In this document: in pieces, positions 1 to 8,314 of the stretch
How the letters are laid out: each line of letters starts with the position of its first letter
How positions within the stretch are numbered: the stretch's first letter is position 1
Assembly (NCBI GenBank): GCA_020634555.1
Contig: JACKBK010000050.1
Coordinates: forward strand, 1-18,458
Source: Caldilineae bacterium
GTDB taxonomy: Bacteria; Chloroflexota; Anaerolineae; JAAEKA01
DNA length: 18,458 bases
Direction of reading: 5' to 3'
The notes under the pieces: generated by a model
Seen by the model: only the letters and a program-made list of their open reading frames with translations
What the model was told of the DNA's origin: nothing
The model's database searches: none
Position numbers and translations under genes: made by a program

Positions 1-8
1 GTTTCAGG

Positions 9-27
9 GGCGGGAGATCGTCCCGCC
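9..27 (-). terminator. Hairpin just downstream of the SdrD-repeat gene
   Basis: The arms GGCGGGA (9-15) and TCCCGCC (21-27) are a perfect 7-bp inverted repeat around a 5-nt loop. The hairpin begins 13 nt past the TAA stop (40-42) of the gene read on this strand. No U-tract follows, so it is not a textbook intrinsic terminator; it may act as a 3'-end stabiliser or a weak terminator. A homologous hairpin with one compensated base pair follows the gene ending at 8346, which supports a real RNA structure. Confidence 0.55.
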
Positions 28-39
28 TATTCGATTACG

Positions 40-3000
40 TTAGCGGGCCATGCTGCGACGTAGGCCATAGGCTGCCGCTGCCAGCGCCAGCCCGGCGGCC
101 ACGATCACCAGCCAGAGCAGGTTGTTCGTGCCGCTGTCGGCCTCGACGCCGGATAACGTGACTGCGGTCGGCGACTGCGCCACTGCGTTGACCGGGCCGG
201 CCAGCGTGGTGCTGCCGTTGAAGTCCACAGCCTCCAGCCAGTAGAAGTACTGCTGGCCGGCCTGGACATCGAAGTCCTGGTAGCTGTAGAACGCGCCCTG
301 GGCGCTGCCGGGCGCCTGGCTGGCGATGTTGGCCAGCAGTTGCTCCGGCGCGGCGTCGGTCGCGCTTCGATAGAGGTTGAAGCCGGCGTTGTCCAACTCC
401 GACACCGTCTCCCAGGTGACCAGGATGTGGTCGGTCTGGGCAGCCGCGCCGAAGTCGGCCAGCACGACGGCCAGCGGCGCATCGCTGCAACTGAAGATAT
501 AGTCCTCGACCTCGCCGTCCTGTGCCAGGCCTGTAGCTGCGAGCCCACCCGCAGCGCTCAGGCGAACCCGAGTTGCGATGTCAGTAGAGCCACCCGTCGG
601 GCAGATCCCCGTGGGCAGATCGAAGTAGAAGGTGTAGCCTCCAGGAGACAGGGGGCCGGTCACGGCAGCCGCGCCGGTGTTGGTCAGCAGCGGAACAGAC
701 GTCAGGCCGCTCCCGAAGTCCATGAAGACCTGGGGGACACCGTTGCCGCCACCGATGGTGACAAACAGCGCGCCGCCCAGTCCGCCGGCAACCGTCCCTT
801 CCTTCCAGCCGCCGCCGACGCCTGCCGACTGCGTCACGCCATCTTCGTCGTCGCCGGTGTCGCCGGGCAGACTGGCGATGTTGGTCGTGCCGTCGTCGTC
901 GTCGCCGGTGGCCGTACCGTTAGGCTGGCCGTTGTACTCCGCGTCGACCACCGAACCCAACACCAGGGCACTGGTCAACAGGTGCCGTGCGCCGTTGCTG
1001 CCCACGGTGGTGGGATACGGCGTGTCTGGCAGGTCGCCCAGGTCCATGGGGATGGTGTAGCCGTAGTCGTAGCCGGCGTTGGGGTTGCTCTCAGCGCCGG
1101 GGTTAGCGGTGTTTTGCGTAACGTTGTCGACGCCCTGGGTGGCGGACGATGCGGTCTCGTCGGCGCCAGGCAGATTGTTGGAGTCAATCATGGTGTTGGC
1201 GCCCTGGGTGGGAGCCGTCAGATGATAGGTCGTTGACCCGACCGTGATCACGTCCGGTGGGGACACAATCACGTAGCTTGGCTCATTGGGTTGCGGCGTG
1301 GTGGTCGAACTGCTCTGGCGGTAGTTCTCGTCCTGCAGCAGGTTGCCGAAGCTGTACCAGCCCACCTCTGTGGTCGCCGTTGACGGGTCATCGCCGGTGA
1401 CAGTATAGACGCTGTGTATGGTGCCGTCGGGATACCTGACGCTCATCTCGATGAGCACACCATCGATCCCCGGCTCGCCTGCATCCTGGATGCCGTTGGC
1501 GTTGCTGTCGATCCAGACGAAGTTGCCAACCGCCGCCGGCTTGACGTAGTAGCCGAAGTCGACGTTGAGGTTGTTGGGCACCGGCTGGCTGCCGGTCGTG
1601 CCGTCACCGATTTGCACCGCGAAGGGATCAACCTTGCTGTTGTCCTGACTGTCATTGGCGGTGTTGCCGCTGATGCCGGTGTACGCATTCTGGCTGCCCT
1701 GGGAGTGCCAGTAGCCGGCCAGGACGCCGTCCACATCGGTCACGTCCACAATGTAGGCAGCTGCACCGTCGGTGCCGCTACCATCGATGGGCAGGCTGTC
1801 GAACAGGTAGAGACCGCTAGCATCCGTGGTCTGCGTGCCCATCAAAGGCTCGCCCGGATCGACCGTGCCGTTACCGTTCAGGTCGCGGTAGAGGTCCACC
1901 GTGACGCCGGCGATGGCCGGCTCACCGCCCTGGCGGATGCCGTCGGCGTTCAGGTCTTCCCAGATCTGGTTGCCGATGGAGCCTTGTGCTCCGGGCGGCG
2001 CGGCATAGCCAAAGTCCTGCACCAGGTTGACCGGGTTGGCCGGGGTCAGGTTGACCACCGGACCGGTGTTGCCACTGCCGCCTGTGGGGCCGCCGGTGTT
2101 GGTCGTCCCCTCCAACGGCGCGCCGCCGGCGAAGTTGGACGCCGGAATGTTGACGATGTAGCTAGTGTTCAGCGGCAGGCCGCCGAAGCTGTAGTAGCCG
2201 TTTTCGTCGGTGTAGGTGGTCGCCAGGACCTGCGTACCCGTCGAGTTGAGCAGCTCCACCTTCACACCCTCGACGCCACTTTCGGTGCCATCCTGGATGT
2301 TGTCGCGATTGGTGTCGAACCAGACGTAGTCGCCGATCAAACCTAGCGGCTGCGAGGGGTTCTGCGGGTTAGGAGTCTGATAGGTGTTGGTGTAGCCGAA
2401 GTCCTGGTCCAGCGCGTTGTTCGTACCGTACGCGCCGCCGCCGGTGGTGCCCAGGTTGGTAACGGAACTGATGCCAAGGCCGGTCTTCAGACCCGCGGTC
2501 GGCGCCGCGCCGTTCTTGTCGTATGTTGGCACCATCTCGCCCAGCACATTGTTGGTGTCGTTGACCCATACAATGTAGTCGTCCGTGCCGGTCCCGTCTG
2601 TCAGGGGCAGCCCCGGGAACAGGTATTGGCCACTGGCATCGGTGGTGGTGGTTGCGATGATCGGCTCGCCGGTGTTCCATTCGCCGTTGCCGTCGGTGTC
2701 ACGGATCAGCACCACCGTCACGCCTGGGATGCCGTATTCGCTGGTGTCGGCCGGGTTGGCCGCGTTGCCCTGGGTGACGGGCGAGCCGCCGCCGTAGGGC
2801 GGCAGCGACGGACCGGTGCCGTTGGCGTTGGCGTCGAACCAGATCGTGTCGCCGATGCTGCCCAGGGTCGCGCCGGTCGGCTGGTAGCCGAAGTCGGCGT
2901 TCAGGAAGACGTCACCAGGCCCCAGCAGGACTGGTGTGGTGGTGGCGTTGTCGGTATCTGCGGGCACGCCCGTGCCGGGCACGCCGAAGTGATCGGGATC

Positions 3001-6000
3001 GCCGGTCTGAGCGTACTGGCTGCCGTTCAGTATGTCGTGGGTGGCGCCGCTGCTGTCAGTGACGCGCGCCACGTAGGCGCCGGGCGGCAGGCCGTCGAAC
3101 ATGTAGTAGCCGTTGGCGTTGGTGACTGTGACACCGCCATACGGCGTGTCGTAGATTCCGTCGCCGTCGGGGTCGTTGTACAGGGTCACCACAGCGCCAC
3201 CGACGCCGATCTCGTTGGGATCCTGGGCGCCGTTGCCGTTGCTGTCGATCCAGACCCGGTCGCCCAGAGCAGCCACGGCTGCATTGCTTGGGTTTCCGCC
3301 TGGGTTGGCAGGCGGGTTGATGACATCGCTCTGCGGGTTGTAGTTGTAGCCAAAGTCGGCTGTCAGGTTCTCCAAGGGTTCGCTGCCGCCGATGGTCACT
3401 GGGTAGCCGGTGAACGCCGTGCTGGGGATCGAAGTCGTCCCGTGATCCTGGTTGCCGAAGTCGGCGTTGGGCAGAGTCGACGGTGGCGTCTGCGTCATGC
3501 CGGGGAATGGCAGGCTGTACCCAGTGCCGTCCGTGCTGTCAGCCACGTCCACGTAGTAGTTGCCGGGCGGCAAGTTGTCGAACAGGTAGCCGCCATGGCT
3601 GTCAGTGTAGGTCGTCGCCACCAGGTTGCCGGCGTCGTCGTACAGTGTAACCGCCACGTTGGGAATGCCCGGCTCGCCTTCATCCTGGTAGCCGTTGGAG
3701 TCCTCGTCCACCCAGACATAGTTGCCGATCGCGCCCAGGCCGAAGAAGCCGAAGTCGACGGTCCAGTTGGTGTCGCCACCGCCGGTAGGCTCCGTTCCAG
3801 ATTGAAGCGTGATGGCCAGAGACGCCACGTCGCCCTGGGGTGTAACCTGGTAGCCGTTGTCGTCGTTGTCGACGTTGTTGTCCGGATCGGGCGCCGGGTT
3901 GTTGCCGGTGCTGCTGGCCATGCCGTTAAGCGGCTGGCCAGTGCCGAAGTTGCTCGTCGGAATGACGACCACGTAGTCGCCCGGCAGCAGGCCGGTGAAT
4001 TCGTAGATGCCAGCATCGGGGCCAACAGTCGCCGTCGTCTGGAAGGAGATGAAGCTATCGACGCCGGGTGTATAGCGGCCATCGGCGTTGGAGTCGGCGT
4101 AGAGCTCGACCCGGACGCCGTTGATGCCGGTCTCGCCGTTGTTCAACAGACCGTCGTTGTTGGCGTCGTACCAGACCTGGTTGCCCAGGTTGACCAGGTT
4201 CTCGTTGTCGAAGAATCCAAAGTCGTAGGTGTGGTCATTTACGCCCGGGCCGCCGGTGGTGAAACGCACGCCGGTGATGGAGCGGCCGCCACCGCCGGTG
4301 TCGGCAATGGCGACGCCGTCGGAGTCACGGATCTCGGCGTCGGCGTTAGCCAGTGTCGGCACCGTGAATCCCGGCCCCGTCAACGCGGCTTGCGTGCGCA
4401 AGATGCGGATCTCGTAGGTGGTGTCGGTCAACACCTTCTTGTCAGCCGTGAAGGACCAGTTCTCACCAGGATTGTTGGTGTTGGTGTTGCTGCTGAACAG
4501 ATAGTTGCCGTTAGCATCGGTGGTGTCCTCGGCGACCTTGGTGTCGGCGATACCGTCGTTGTTGGTATCCTTCCACAGCTCGACGACCACACCCGAAAGG
4601 ATCGCTTCGCCGGGATCCTGTCGGCCGTTGCCGTTGGTGTCGCGCCAGACGTAGTTGCCGATCTCGAGCGGCGCAGGGTTGGTCAGAGCTTCCACGTCAC
4701 CAAGACCGTTGGCCTTGGCGAAGAATCCGGTCGCGTTGCCGTAAAGTTGGGTGTGCTTGAGGGCCAGCCCGGCCTCATTGGCATCGCCAGAGACGCCATT
4801 ACTAAACACGGTTGGATACGTCAGAACGCCAAACGCTGAGTTCAGGTTGCCATTTGGTTCCAGAGTGATGTCCGGATGGTCCACCACGCTGCTGAAGCGC
4901 GCCAGGCCGCCGTCGCCGAAGCCGAACTGGTCGGCGATGGTGACAGCTACATCGGGCAGGCCGGCCTGCTGGAAGATGCCTCCCATCATGGTCTGCTCGT
5001 GGCCGTAGTAGTTCAGGCCGTTGATACCGGCAGTGACGCCAGCGTTAGCGTTGCGGCTGCCAGGGCCGGAGTCGTCCCAGTAGAACTCGCCGTAGCCGGT
5101 GAAGGGGCTGCCGACCGAGTTGGGATAGGTGCCGGCGGTGCTCGGTCCCTGGCCGTTGTTGGCGCCGGCTGTGGTGATGGCGCCGCAGGTGCCGTTGTTT
5201 TCAAGCACCCAGGTCGAGCCGTTCCAGCAGGCGCGCAACAGGTCGCCGAAGCCGGAGCCGGTGTACGTATAGGTGTAGTTCGCCATCCAGCTCGTGGTCG
5301 CGTTGGAGATTCGCACGTTGTCGATCCAGACCAGGTCATTGGAGTCCATGGCAGCGTTGGTCTGGAAACGGATCGCCGAGTTGGTGGTCAGACCACTCAG
5401 GGGCAGGATTGCCGTCCGGTAGGTTGGGTCTGTCGACGGCCCATTGATGGACATAACCGTCGTGTAGTTCGCGCCGCCGTCAGTCGAGATCTGGACTGCG
5501 ACCGAATCGCCCGTTTCCAAGCCCACGCGCCGATAGGCAAAACTGAGGACCGCGGCGCCACCGATAGTAGCAAGCGTGCCAGAGCTGAAACTGCGTTGAA
5601 CTGACTTAACGGAACCAGAACCCTGGAGCCTGAGTTGGTAGTTGCTAACGTTGGTGGCTACCTGGATACTGCCCGACGTCGGATTGGTGCCGCCATCATT
5701 CGTTTCTGTCCAGTTGCTAGACCAATTGACGTTGCCGTTGTTGTTGGAATAAGACTGAGCGTTGAAATTATCCAGCACGTAGTTCTGTGTCGGGAAGCCG
5801 GTGTTGGTTGAGATGTTGGGGCTGCGCACGGCATTGCCGGTATGGTCGCCGTTGATATCGCGGAAACCAAGGACCAGGTCGTTGCCGTCGAACGTGATGT
5901 CACTCAACCAGGGATTGGGGTATTCCAACTGGATGAAGGTCAGGTTGGTGTGACCGGCCTGCCCGGTGAATTGACACCCTGGTTGCCGCTGAACGCCTGC

Positions 6001-6018
6001 TGCCAGTTCTGCGGCCAC
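40..6018 (-). CDS. Giant SdrD-B-repeat surface protein, C-terminal frame of a frameshifted gene
   Basis: This frame of about 1992 codons is most likely the continuation of the frame at 5940-7673, not an independent gene. Its only early start is a GTG at 6018 inside the upstream frame with no Shine-Dalgarno sequence, and it has no signal peptide. Seen in order: a short conserved piece (FIQLEYPNPWLSDITFDG, about 28-45); a jelly-roll-like insertion (about 64-245); a surface-protein module (GDLLRACWNG, GEFYWDD, about 255-445); eight SdrD-B-like repeats (about 451-1650), each opening with a G(N/D)xxWxDxNxxG-type motif and mostly followed by an acidic E-P-G-I-type turn; a GEVED-type domain (DLGDLPD at 1659, GARH, DDEDGV, GEVEDY at 1835); a FN3-like domain with WETVSELDNAGFNLYR; a membrane segment (about 1967-1985) and an RR-containing tail. 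The Asp/Asn-rich loops of SdrD-B repeats are known calcium sites. The role is probably that of an adhesin or matrix stalk; no catalytic domain is visible. Confidence 0.85.
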   Translation of the reverse strand: MAAELAAGVQRQPGCQFTGQAGHTNLTFIQLEYPNPWLSDITFDGNDLVLGFRDINGDHTGNAVRSPNISTNTGFPTQNYVLDNFNAQSYSNNNGNVNWSSNWTETNDGGTNPTSGSIQVATNVSNYQLRLQGSGSVKSVQRSFSSGTLATIGGAAVLSFAYRRVGLETGDSVAVQISTDGGANYTTVMSINGPSTDPTYRTAILPLSGLTTNSAIRFQTNAAMDSNDLVWIDNVRISNATTSWMANYTYTYTGSGFGDLLRACWNGSTWVLENNGTCGAITTAGANNGQGPSTAGTYPNSVGSPFTGYGEFYWDDSGPGSRNANAGVTAGINGLNYYGHEQTMMGGIFQQAGLPDVAVTIADQFGFGDGGLARFSSVVDHPDITLEPNGNLNSAFGVLTYPTVFSNGVSGDANEAGLALKHTQLYGNATGFFAKANGLGDVEALTNPAPLEIGNYVWRDTNGNGRQDPGEAILSGVVVELWKDTNNDGIADTKVAEDTTDANGNYLFSSNTNTNNPGENWSFTADKKVLTDTTYEIRILRTQAALTGPGFTVPTLANADAEIRDSDGVAIADTGGGGRSITGVRFTTGGPGVNDHTYDFGFFDNENLVNLGNQVWYDANNDGLLNNGETGINGVRVELYADSNADGRYTPGVDSFISFQTTATVGPDAGIYEFTGLLPGDYVVVIPTSNFGTGQPLNGMASSTGNNPAPDPDNNVDNDDNGYQVTPQGDVASLAITLQSGTEPTGGGDTNWTVDFGFFGLGAIGNYVWVDEDSNGYQDEGEPGIPNVAVTLYDDAGNLVATTYTDSHGGYLFDNLPPGNYYVDVADSTDGTGYSLPFPGMTQTPPSTLPNADFGNQDHGTTSIPSTAFTGYPVTIGGSEPLENLTADFGYNYNPQSDVINPPANPGGNPSNAAVAALGDRVWIDSNGNGAQDPNEIGVGGAVVTLYNDPDGDGIYDTPYGGVTVTNANGYYMFDGLPPGAYVARVTDSSGATHDILNGSQYAQTGDPDHFGVPGTGVPADTDNATTTPVLLGPGDVFLNADFGYQPTGATLGSIGDTIWFDANANGTGPSLPPYGGGSPVTQGNAANPADTSEYGIPGVTVVLIRDTDGNGEWNTGEPIIATTTTDASGQYLFPGLPLTDGTGTDDYIVWVNDTNNVLGEMVPTYDKNGAAPTAGLKTGLGISSVTNLGTTGGGAYGTNNALDQDFGYTNTYQTPNPQNPSQPLGLIGDYVWFDTNRDNIQDGTESGVEGVKVELLNSTGTQVLATTYTDENGYYSFGGLPLNTSYIVNIPASNFAGGAPLEGTTNTGGPTGGSGNTGPVVNLTPANPVNLVQDFGYAAPPGAQGSIGNQIWEDLNADGIRQGGEPAIAGVTVDLYRDLNGNGTVDPGEPLMGTQTTDASGLYLFDSLPIDGSGTDGAAAYIVDVTDVDGVLAGYWHSQGSQNAYTGISGNTANDSQDNSKVDPFAVQIGDGTTGSQPVPNNLNVDFGYYVKPAAVGNFVWIDSNANGIQDAGEPGIDGVLIEMSVRYPDGTIHSVYTVTGDDPSTATTEVGWYSFGNLLQDENYRQSSSTTTPQPNEPSYVIVSPPDVITVGSTTYHLTAPTQGANTMIDSNNLPGADETASSATQGVDNVTQNTANPGAESNPNAGYDYGYTIPMDLGDLPDTPYPTTVGSNGARHLLTSALVLGSVVDAEYNGQPNGTATGDDDDGTTNIASLPGDTGDDEDGVTQSAGVGGGWKEGTVAGGLGGALFVTIGGGNGVPQVFMDFGSGLTSVPLLTNTGAAAVTGPLSPGGYTFYFDLPTGICPTGGSTDIATRVRLSAAGGLAATGLAQDGEVEDYIFSCSDAPLAVVLADFGAAAQTDHILVTWETVSELDNAGFNLYRSATDAAPEQLLANIASQAPGSAQGAFYSYQDFDVQAGQQYFYWLEAVDFNGSTTLAGPVNAVAQSPTAVTLSGVEADSGTNNLLWLVIVAAGLALAAAAYGLRRSMAR
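1069..4668 (-). repeat. Eight tandem SdrD-B-like repeats
   Basis: Eight diverged repeats have their opening W motif at about 4638-4665 (NYVWRD), 4165-4191 (NQVWYD), 3708-3740 (NYVWVD), 3244-3273 (DRVWID), 2833-2863 (DTIWFD), 2314-2343 (DYVWFD), 1954-1983 (NQIWED) and 1508-1535 (NFVWID). Period is about 360-520 bp. The usual pattern is a W-x-D-x-N-x-x-G acidic loop, a G-V-x-V-x-L-Y strand, a T-D-x-x-G-x-Y-x-F segment and a closing D-F-G-Y or D-F-G-F. Unit lengths vary and the sequences are well diverged, so this is an old array rather than a recent expansion. Confidence 0.85.
5284..5835 (-). other. Jelly-roll-like domain inserted in the SdrD protein head
   Basis: Residues about 64-245 of the second frame show a beta-sandwich pattern (NYVLDNFNAQSY, SFAYRRVGLETGDSVAVQIS, DSNDLVWIDNVRIS) typical of carbohydrate-binding or MAM-like domains with a W-I-D-N-V closing strand. 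From memory of related proteins, the GFRDxxGDHTG segment is usually followed directly by the GDLLRAC segment; here they are separated by this domain. By eye the stretch is less GC-rich than its surroundings. The ligand is unknown. Confidence 0.5.
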
Positions 6019-7673
6019 GGCAGCCAGTTGGCATTGTCGAACGTGTTGGGATCGCCGCCGCTGTAGTTCTGGCAGTTGGTTCGGCTGGTCGATCCGCTGA
6101 CGGCGACGTTCTTGTCCTGGTTGATGCTGCTGTTGTCGGCATAGATGCAGCCGCGCGGGTAGCCCAGGTTGAGAGAAAAGACCGGGCTGCCGCCAAAGGT
6201 CTGGCTCACCGGGTCGAAACGCCAGACTTCGGCCTTGAGCTGGTCGGGGTCCTGCGTCGACTTGGCCGTGCAGGTCACGCCGACATAGAGCTTGCCGTCG
6301 TTGAAACCCAGACCGCCGGGAACGGCGTCTGCCGAAACTGCGCAGTTGTTGGGAATGGCAACCGGCGGCGCGGCCAGAGTCTGGATCGGCCAGTTGGCCG
6401 GGTTGGAGTCGATGGGCAACTGGTAGAGCTTCTTGTCCTTGAGATTGGTGACGAAGATGAAACTCTCGGTGTCGTCTTCCTCCAGATCGCCCAGGGCAAT
6501 AGAGCCTACGTTGTCGAAGGCTACCGGGTCGTGCCGCCAGCAGCTGAGGTTGGTCGCCGGATATGCCTGAGGGGGCGTGCCGTTCGGCCCGTTGCAGTCG
6601 TTGATGTCGTAGTTGATGCCCCCGGTGCGGCGCGGGTCGACGCCGGCCGGGTTGCCGGGGATGAACGGGTCAACGCTGGTGGGATCCTTGATCTTGTTCA
6701 GGTTGGCGTAGACGCGGGCGTTGTTGTTGTTGGCCGGTTCGCCCGCCAGCGCCGCCGGCGTCACGGCGTAGATGGCGCCCATGGGATCGACGTTCTGCAA
6801 CCAACCGCTGGTCTGGATCGGACCGGTGTCGGCGTAGGACTTGAAGTAGGTGCCGGCCAGCACCAACTGTGCCTGGCGCTGGTAGATCATGCCGTAGAGC
6901 GTGCCGGTCTGCTTGAGCGTGGCGAAGGTGCTGTGCTGGTTGGTTGGGGACAGATCGCCGTCTGACGTGTAGCCGATGCTGATGACCGACTGGTTGGCGT
7001 TGTCGCTGCCGCCAACGGTGAATGTCGGCAGACCCGGCTCCTCGGCGCTGGCAGGACCAGCAGTCACCGGGTTGCGCGGGCCGAAGGCCGTCTGCGCCGT
7101 CACCAGGGGCGGATTGGACTGCGAATAGTCGATGGGGTTGTTGAACCCGTGGTCGATATTGTTGATTGTGCCGCCGGCGGGATCGACAAACCGGACGTTG
7201 GTGCTCTGTCCGGCGACGTTGCTGGTGGCGCCTTCCTCCAAAAAGTCCAGACTTCCGTCGTTAGGCAGGGTGAACTCGACGCGGTAGGGGCCGGTTCCCG
7301 CGACAGCCAGGCTGTATGCACCGGTGGCGCCGCTGGTGGTGGTGCCTTGTACAGCGTTGTTGGCGTCATAGGCTGTGATAACGACACCTTGGACACCCGG
7401 CTCGTTGAACGATGTGCTCACCTGGCGGGTGCCGTTGGCGTTGTAGTCACGGAACACCGTGCCGTTGATCGTTCCTGCAACCGGTGCTTCGGGCTGTTGG
7501 GCGGGTGCGACTGACGCGACCGCCGGGGTGGAGTCTGCAGGAGCAGGCGTCACCGGCGCTGCGCTGGCGATGTTTGGCAAGACCATCGCCAGGATGAGCA
7601 GCACCGGCAGAGCGATGCTTGCGAGCCGTCTTCCGCGACGAAGGCCGGCTCCGTGGGTGTGGGTTTGTGACAT
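5940..7673 (-). CDS. N-terminal frame of the same SdrD-type surface protein (signal peptide and start)
   Basis: The 577-codon frame starts at an ATG preceded by AGGAGG at 6-nt spacing. Residues 1-38 are a long Sec-type signal peptide: basic HGAGLRRGRR, a hydrophobic LPVLLILAMVLP core, then cleavage near ASA. One SdrD-B-like unit follows (about 68-175; GTVFRDYNANGTRQ and NEPGVQGVVITAYD). The rest resembles the beta-propeller-like head found in large secreted SdrD proteins (YGMIYQRQAQ, GSIALGDLEED, ESFIFVTNLKDKKLYQLPI, GKLYVGVTC). The frame ends abruptly (GRPVTPT stop), just before a conserved sequence that resumes in the minus-one frame. With the downstream frame the protein would be about 2,540 residues. 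Either the organism carries a broken gene or a base is missing in the assembly. Confidence 0.82.
   Translation of the reverse strand: MSQTHTHGAGLRRGRRLASIALPVLLILAMVLPNIASAAPVTPAPADSTPAVASVAPAQQPEAPVAGTINGTVFRDYNANGTRQVSTSFNEPGVQGVVITAYDANNAVQGTTTSGATGAYSLAVAGTGPYRVEFTLPNDGSLDFLEEGATSNVAGQSTNVRFVDPAGGTINNIDHGFNNPIDYSQSNPPLVTAQTAFGPRNPVTAGPASAEEPGLPTFTVGGSDNANQSVISIGYTSDGDLSPTNQHSTFATLKQTGTLYGMIYQRQAQLVLAGTYFKSYADTGPIQTSGWLQNVDPMGAIYAVTPAALAGEPANNNNARVYANLNKIKDPTSVDPFIPGNPAGVDPRRTGGINYDINDCNGPNGTPPQAYPATNLSCWRHDPVAFDNVGSIALGDLEEDDTESFIFVTNLKDKKLYQLPIDSNPANWPIQTLAAPPVAIPNNCAVSADAVPGGLGFNDGKLYVGVTCTAKSTQDPDQLKAEVWRFDPVSQTFGGSPVFSLNLGYPRGCIYADNSSINQDKNVAVSGSTSRTNCQNYSGGDPNTFDNANWLPWPQNWQQAFSGNQGVNSPGRPVTPT
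5943..6018 (-). other. Frameshift junction between the two halves of the SdrD gene
   Basis: The first frame reads PWPQNWQQAFSGNQG and then NSPGRPVTPT stop. The second reads GQAGHTNLTFIQLEY, the expected continuation into the conserved PWLSDITFDG segment. The second frame lies one nucleotide upstream, so adding one base inside the overlap would join them; the GGG at 5976-5978 is one candidate. I see no canonical X-XXY-YYZ slippery heptamer in the overlap, so programmed frameshifting is less likely than a mutation or an assembly error. Confidence 0.75.
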
Positions 7674-7679
7674 CGATTT

Positions 7680-7685
7680 CCTCCT
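7680..7685 (-). promoter_or_regulatory. Shine-Dalgarno site of the SdrD gene
   Basis: AGGAGG on the minus strand lies 6 nt before the ATG at 7671-7673. It fixes this ATG as the start and keeps the signal peptide complete. Confidence 0.8.
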
Positions 7686-7775
7686 CTGGATGTCAAGACT
7701 GGAAATAAATCACGATACGAACCTGTAAACAACTCAACACGAACGGTTGGCAGAGCGGGAAATCGGCGGCATCGT

Positions 7776-7787
7776 GACGCGCGCGTC
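7776..7787. repeat. 12-bp palindrome upstream of the SdrD gene
   Basis: GACGCGCGCGTC is a perfect palindrome about 100 bp upstream of the ATG at 7673. It overlaps a wider inverted pair, TGACGCG (7775-7781) and CGCGTCA (7807-7813). It could be an operator or simply a chance product of CG-rich sequence. Confidence 0.3.
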
Positions 7788-8097
7788 CGCGAACGCATGA
7801 AGCGCTCGCGTCAAAAGAGCCGTGCTGCGAGGGATTCCTCTCAGAAATTCTGGAGACAGGTCAACCACCGATTGCTCTATGTCTACCTATGGAGATGTCC
7901 CTATTAACCAGGACACCTGGGCCAGGGCTGGGGAACAGCAAACGCCAGTATATGCACATCGGAAATACTGGTCAATTTTCGTCCGCCAATCCTGTCAGGA
8001 TGGTATCATAGTTTAATGTTTCTGACTGTTACAGGCTGGTTACAGTTGCGCAGCTTGCAGCCCGCCTTCCCGCCCAGATTACACGCGCCGGTTTACA

Positions 8098-8119
8098 GAG
8101 GCTACAACGCCGTAGCCTC
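8098..8119. repeat. Stem-loop in intergenic DNA
   Basis: GAGGCTA (8098-8104) and TAGCCTC (8113-8119) form a perfect 7-bp inverted repeat with an 8-nt loop. No U-tract flanks it on either strand. It lies about 225 bp past the stop of the quinoprotein gene, so its role is unclear. Confidence 0.4.
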
Positions 8120-8157
8120 AACGCTCATTGGAGCAGTCGGTACCTTGCATCGTAAGG

Positions 8158-8299
8158 CAATTTGTAACTATTCAGGCTATCACGGAGCGATAGACTTCGG
8201 AAGTCGCCGAAGCAAGGAGGAAGCATCTCTCACCGCGTTGGCTGGTTGTCACGTAGAACCGGCGACTTCCGAAGTCCAAGGCTGAACAGTTACAAATTG
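8158..8299. repeat. 142-bp nested inverted repeat, MITE-like
   Basis: The outer arms 8158-8175 and 8282-8299 match as inverted repeats at 17 of 18 positions (CAATTTGTAACTATTCAG against CAATTTGTAACTGTTCAG). The inner arms 8193-8209 and 8260-8276 match perfectly over 17 bp (GACTTCGGAAGTCGCCG). The left side carries an extra mini-hairpin, CTATC-loop-GATAG (8177-8193), that is absent on the right. The centre has no coding potential. The shape fits a small non-autonomous transposable element or a dispersed palindromic repeat. I could not identify a clean target-site duplication, because the flanks continue the inversion rather than repeating directly. Confidence 0.6.
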
Positions 8300-8314
8300 T
8301 CCTACGATTTCAGG

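Noticed and set aside
2626..4839. Long open frame on the plus strand opposite the SdrD repeats
   Set aside because: It is a mirror of the minus-strand gene. The translation is Val/Ala/Arg/Gly-rich with no domain motifs, no ribosome-binding site and no homology pattern, while the opposite strand has clear repeated domains.
5943..6018. Programmed minus-one ribosomal frameshift
   Set aside because: The direction would fit, but I find no canonical slippery heptamer in the overlap and no obvious downstream pseudoknot, so mutation or assembly error is preferred.
7822..8285. Two short plus-strand frames in the intergenic region
   Set aside because: They run through the inverted repeat, lack Shine-Dalgarno sequences and show no recognisable protein features.
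8156..8301. 8-bp target-site duplication of IS66 type around GTAA-starting ends
   Set aside because: The sequences flanking GTAA and TTAC are inverted, not direct, repeats (GGCAATTT against AAATTGTC), so they belong to the inverted repeat and do not show a duplication.
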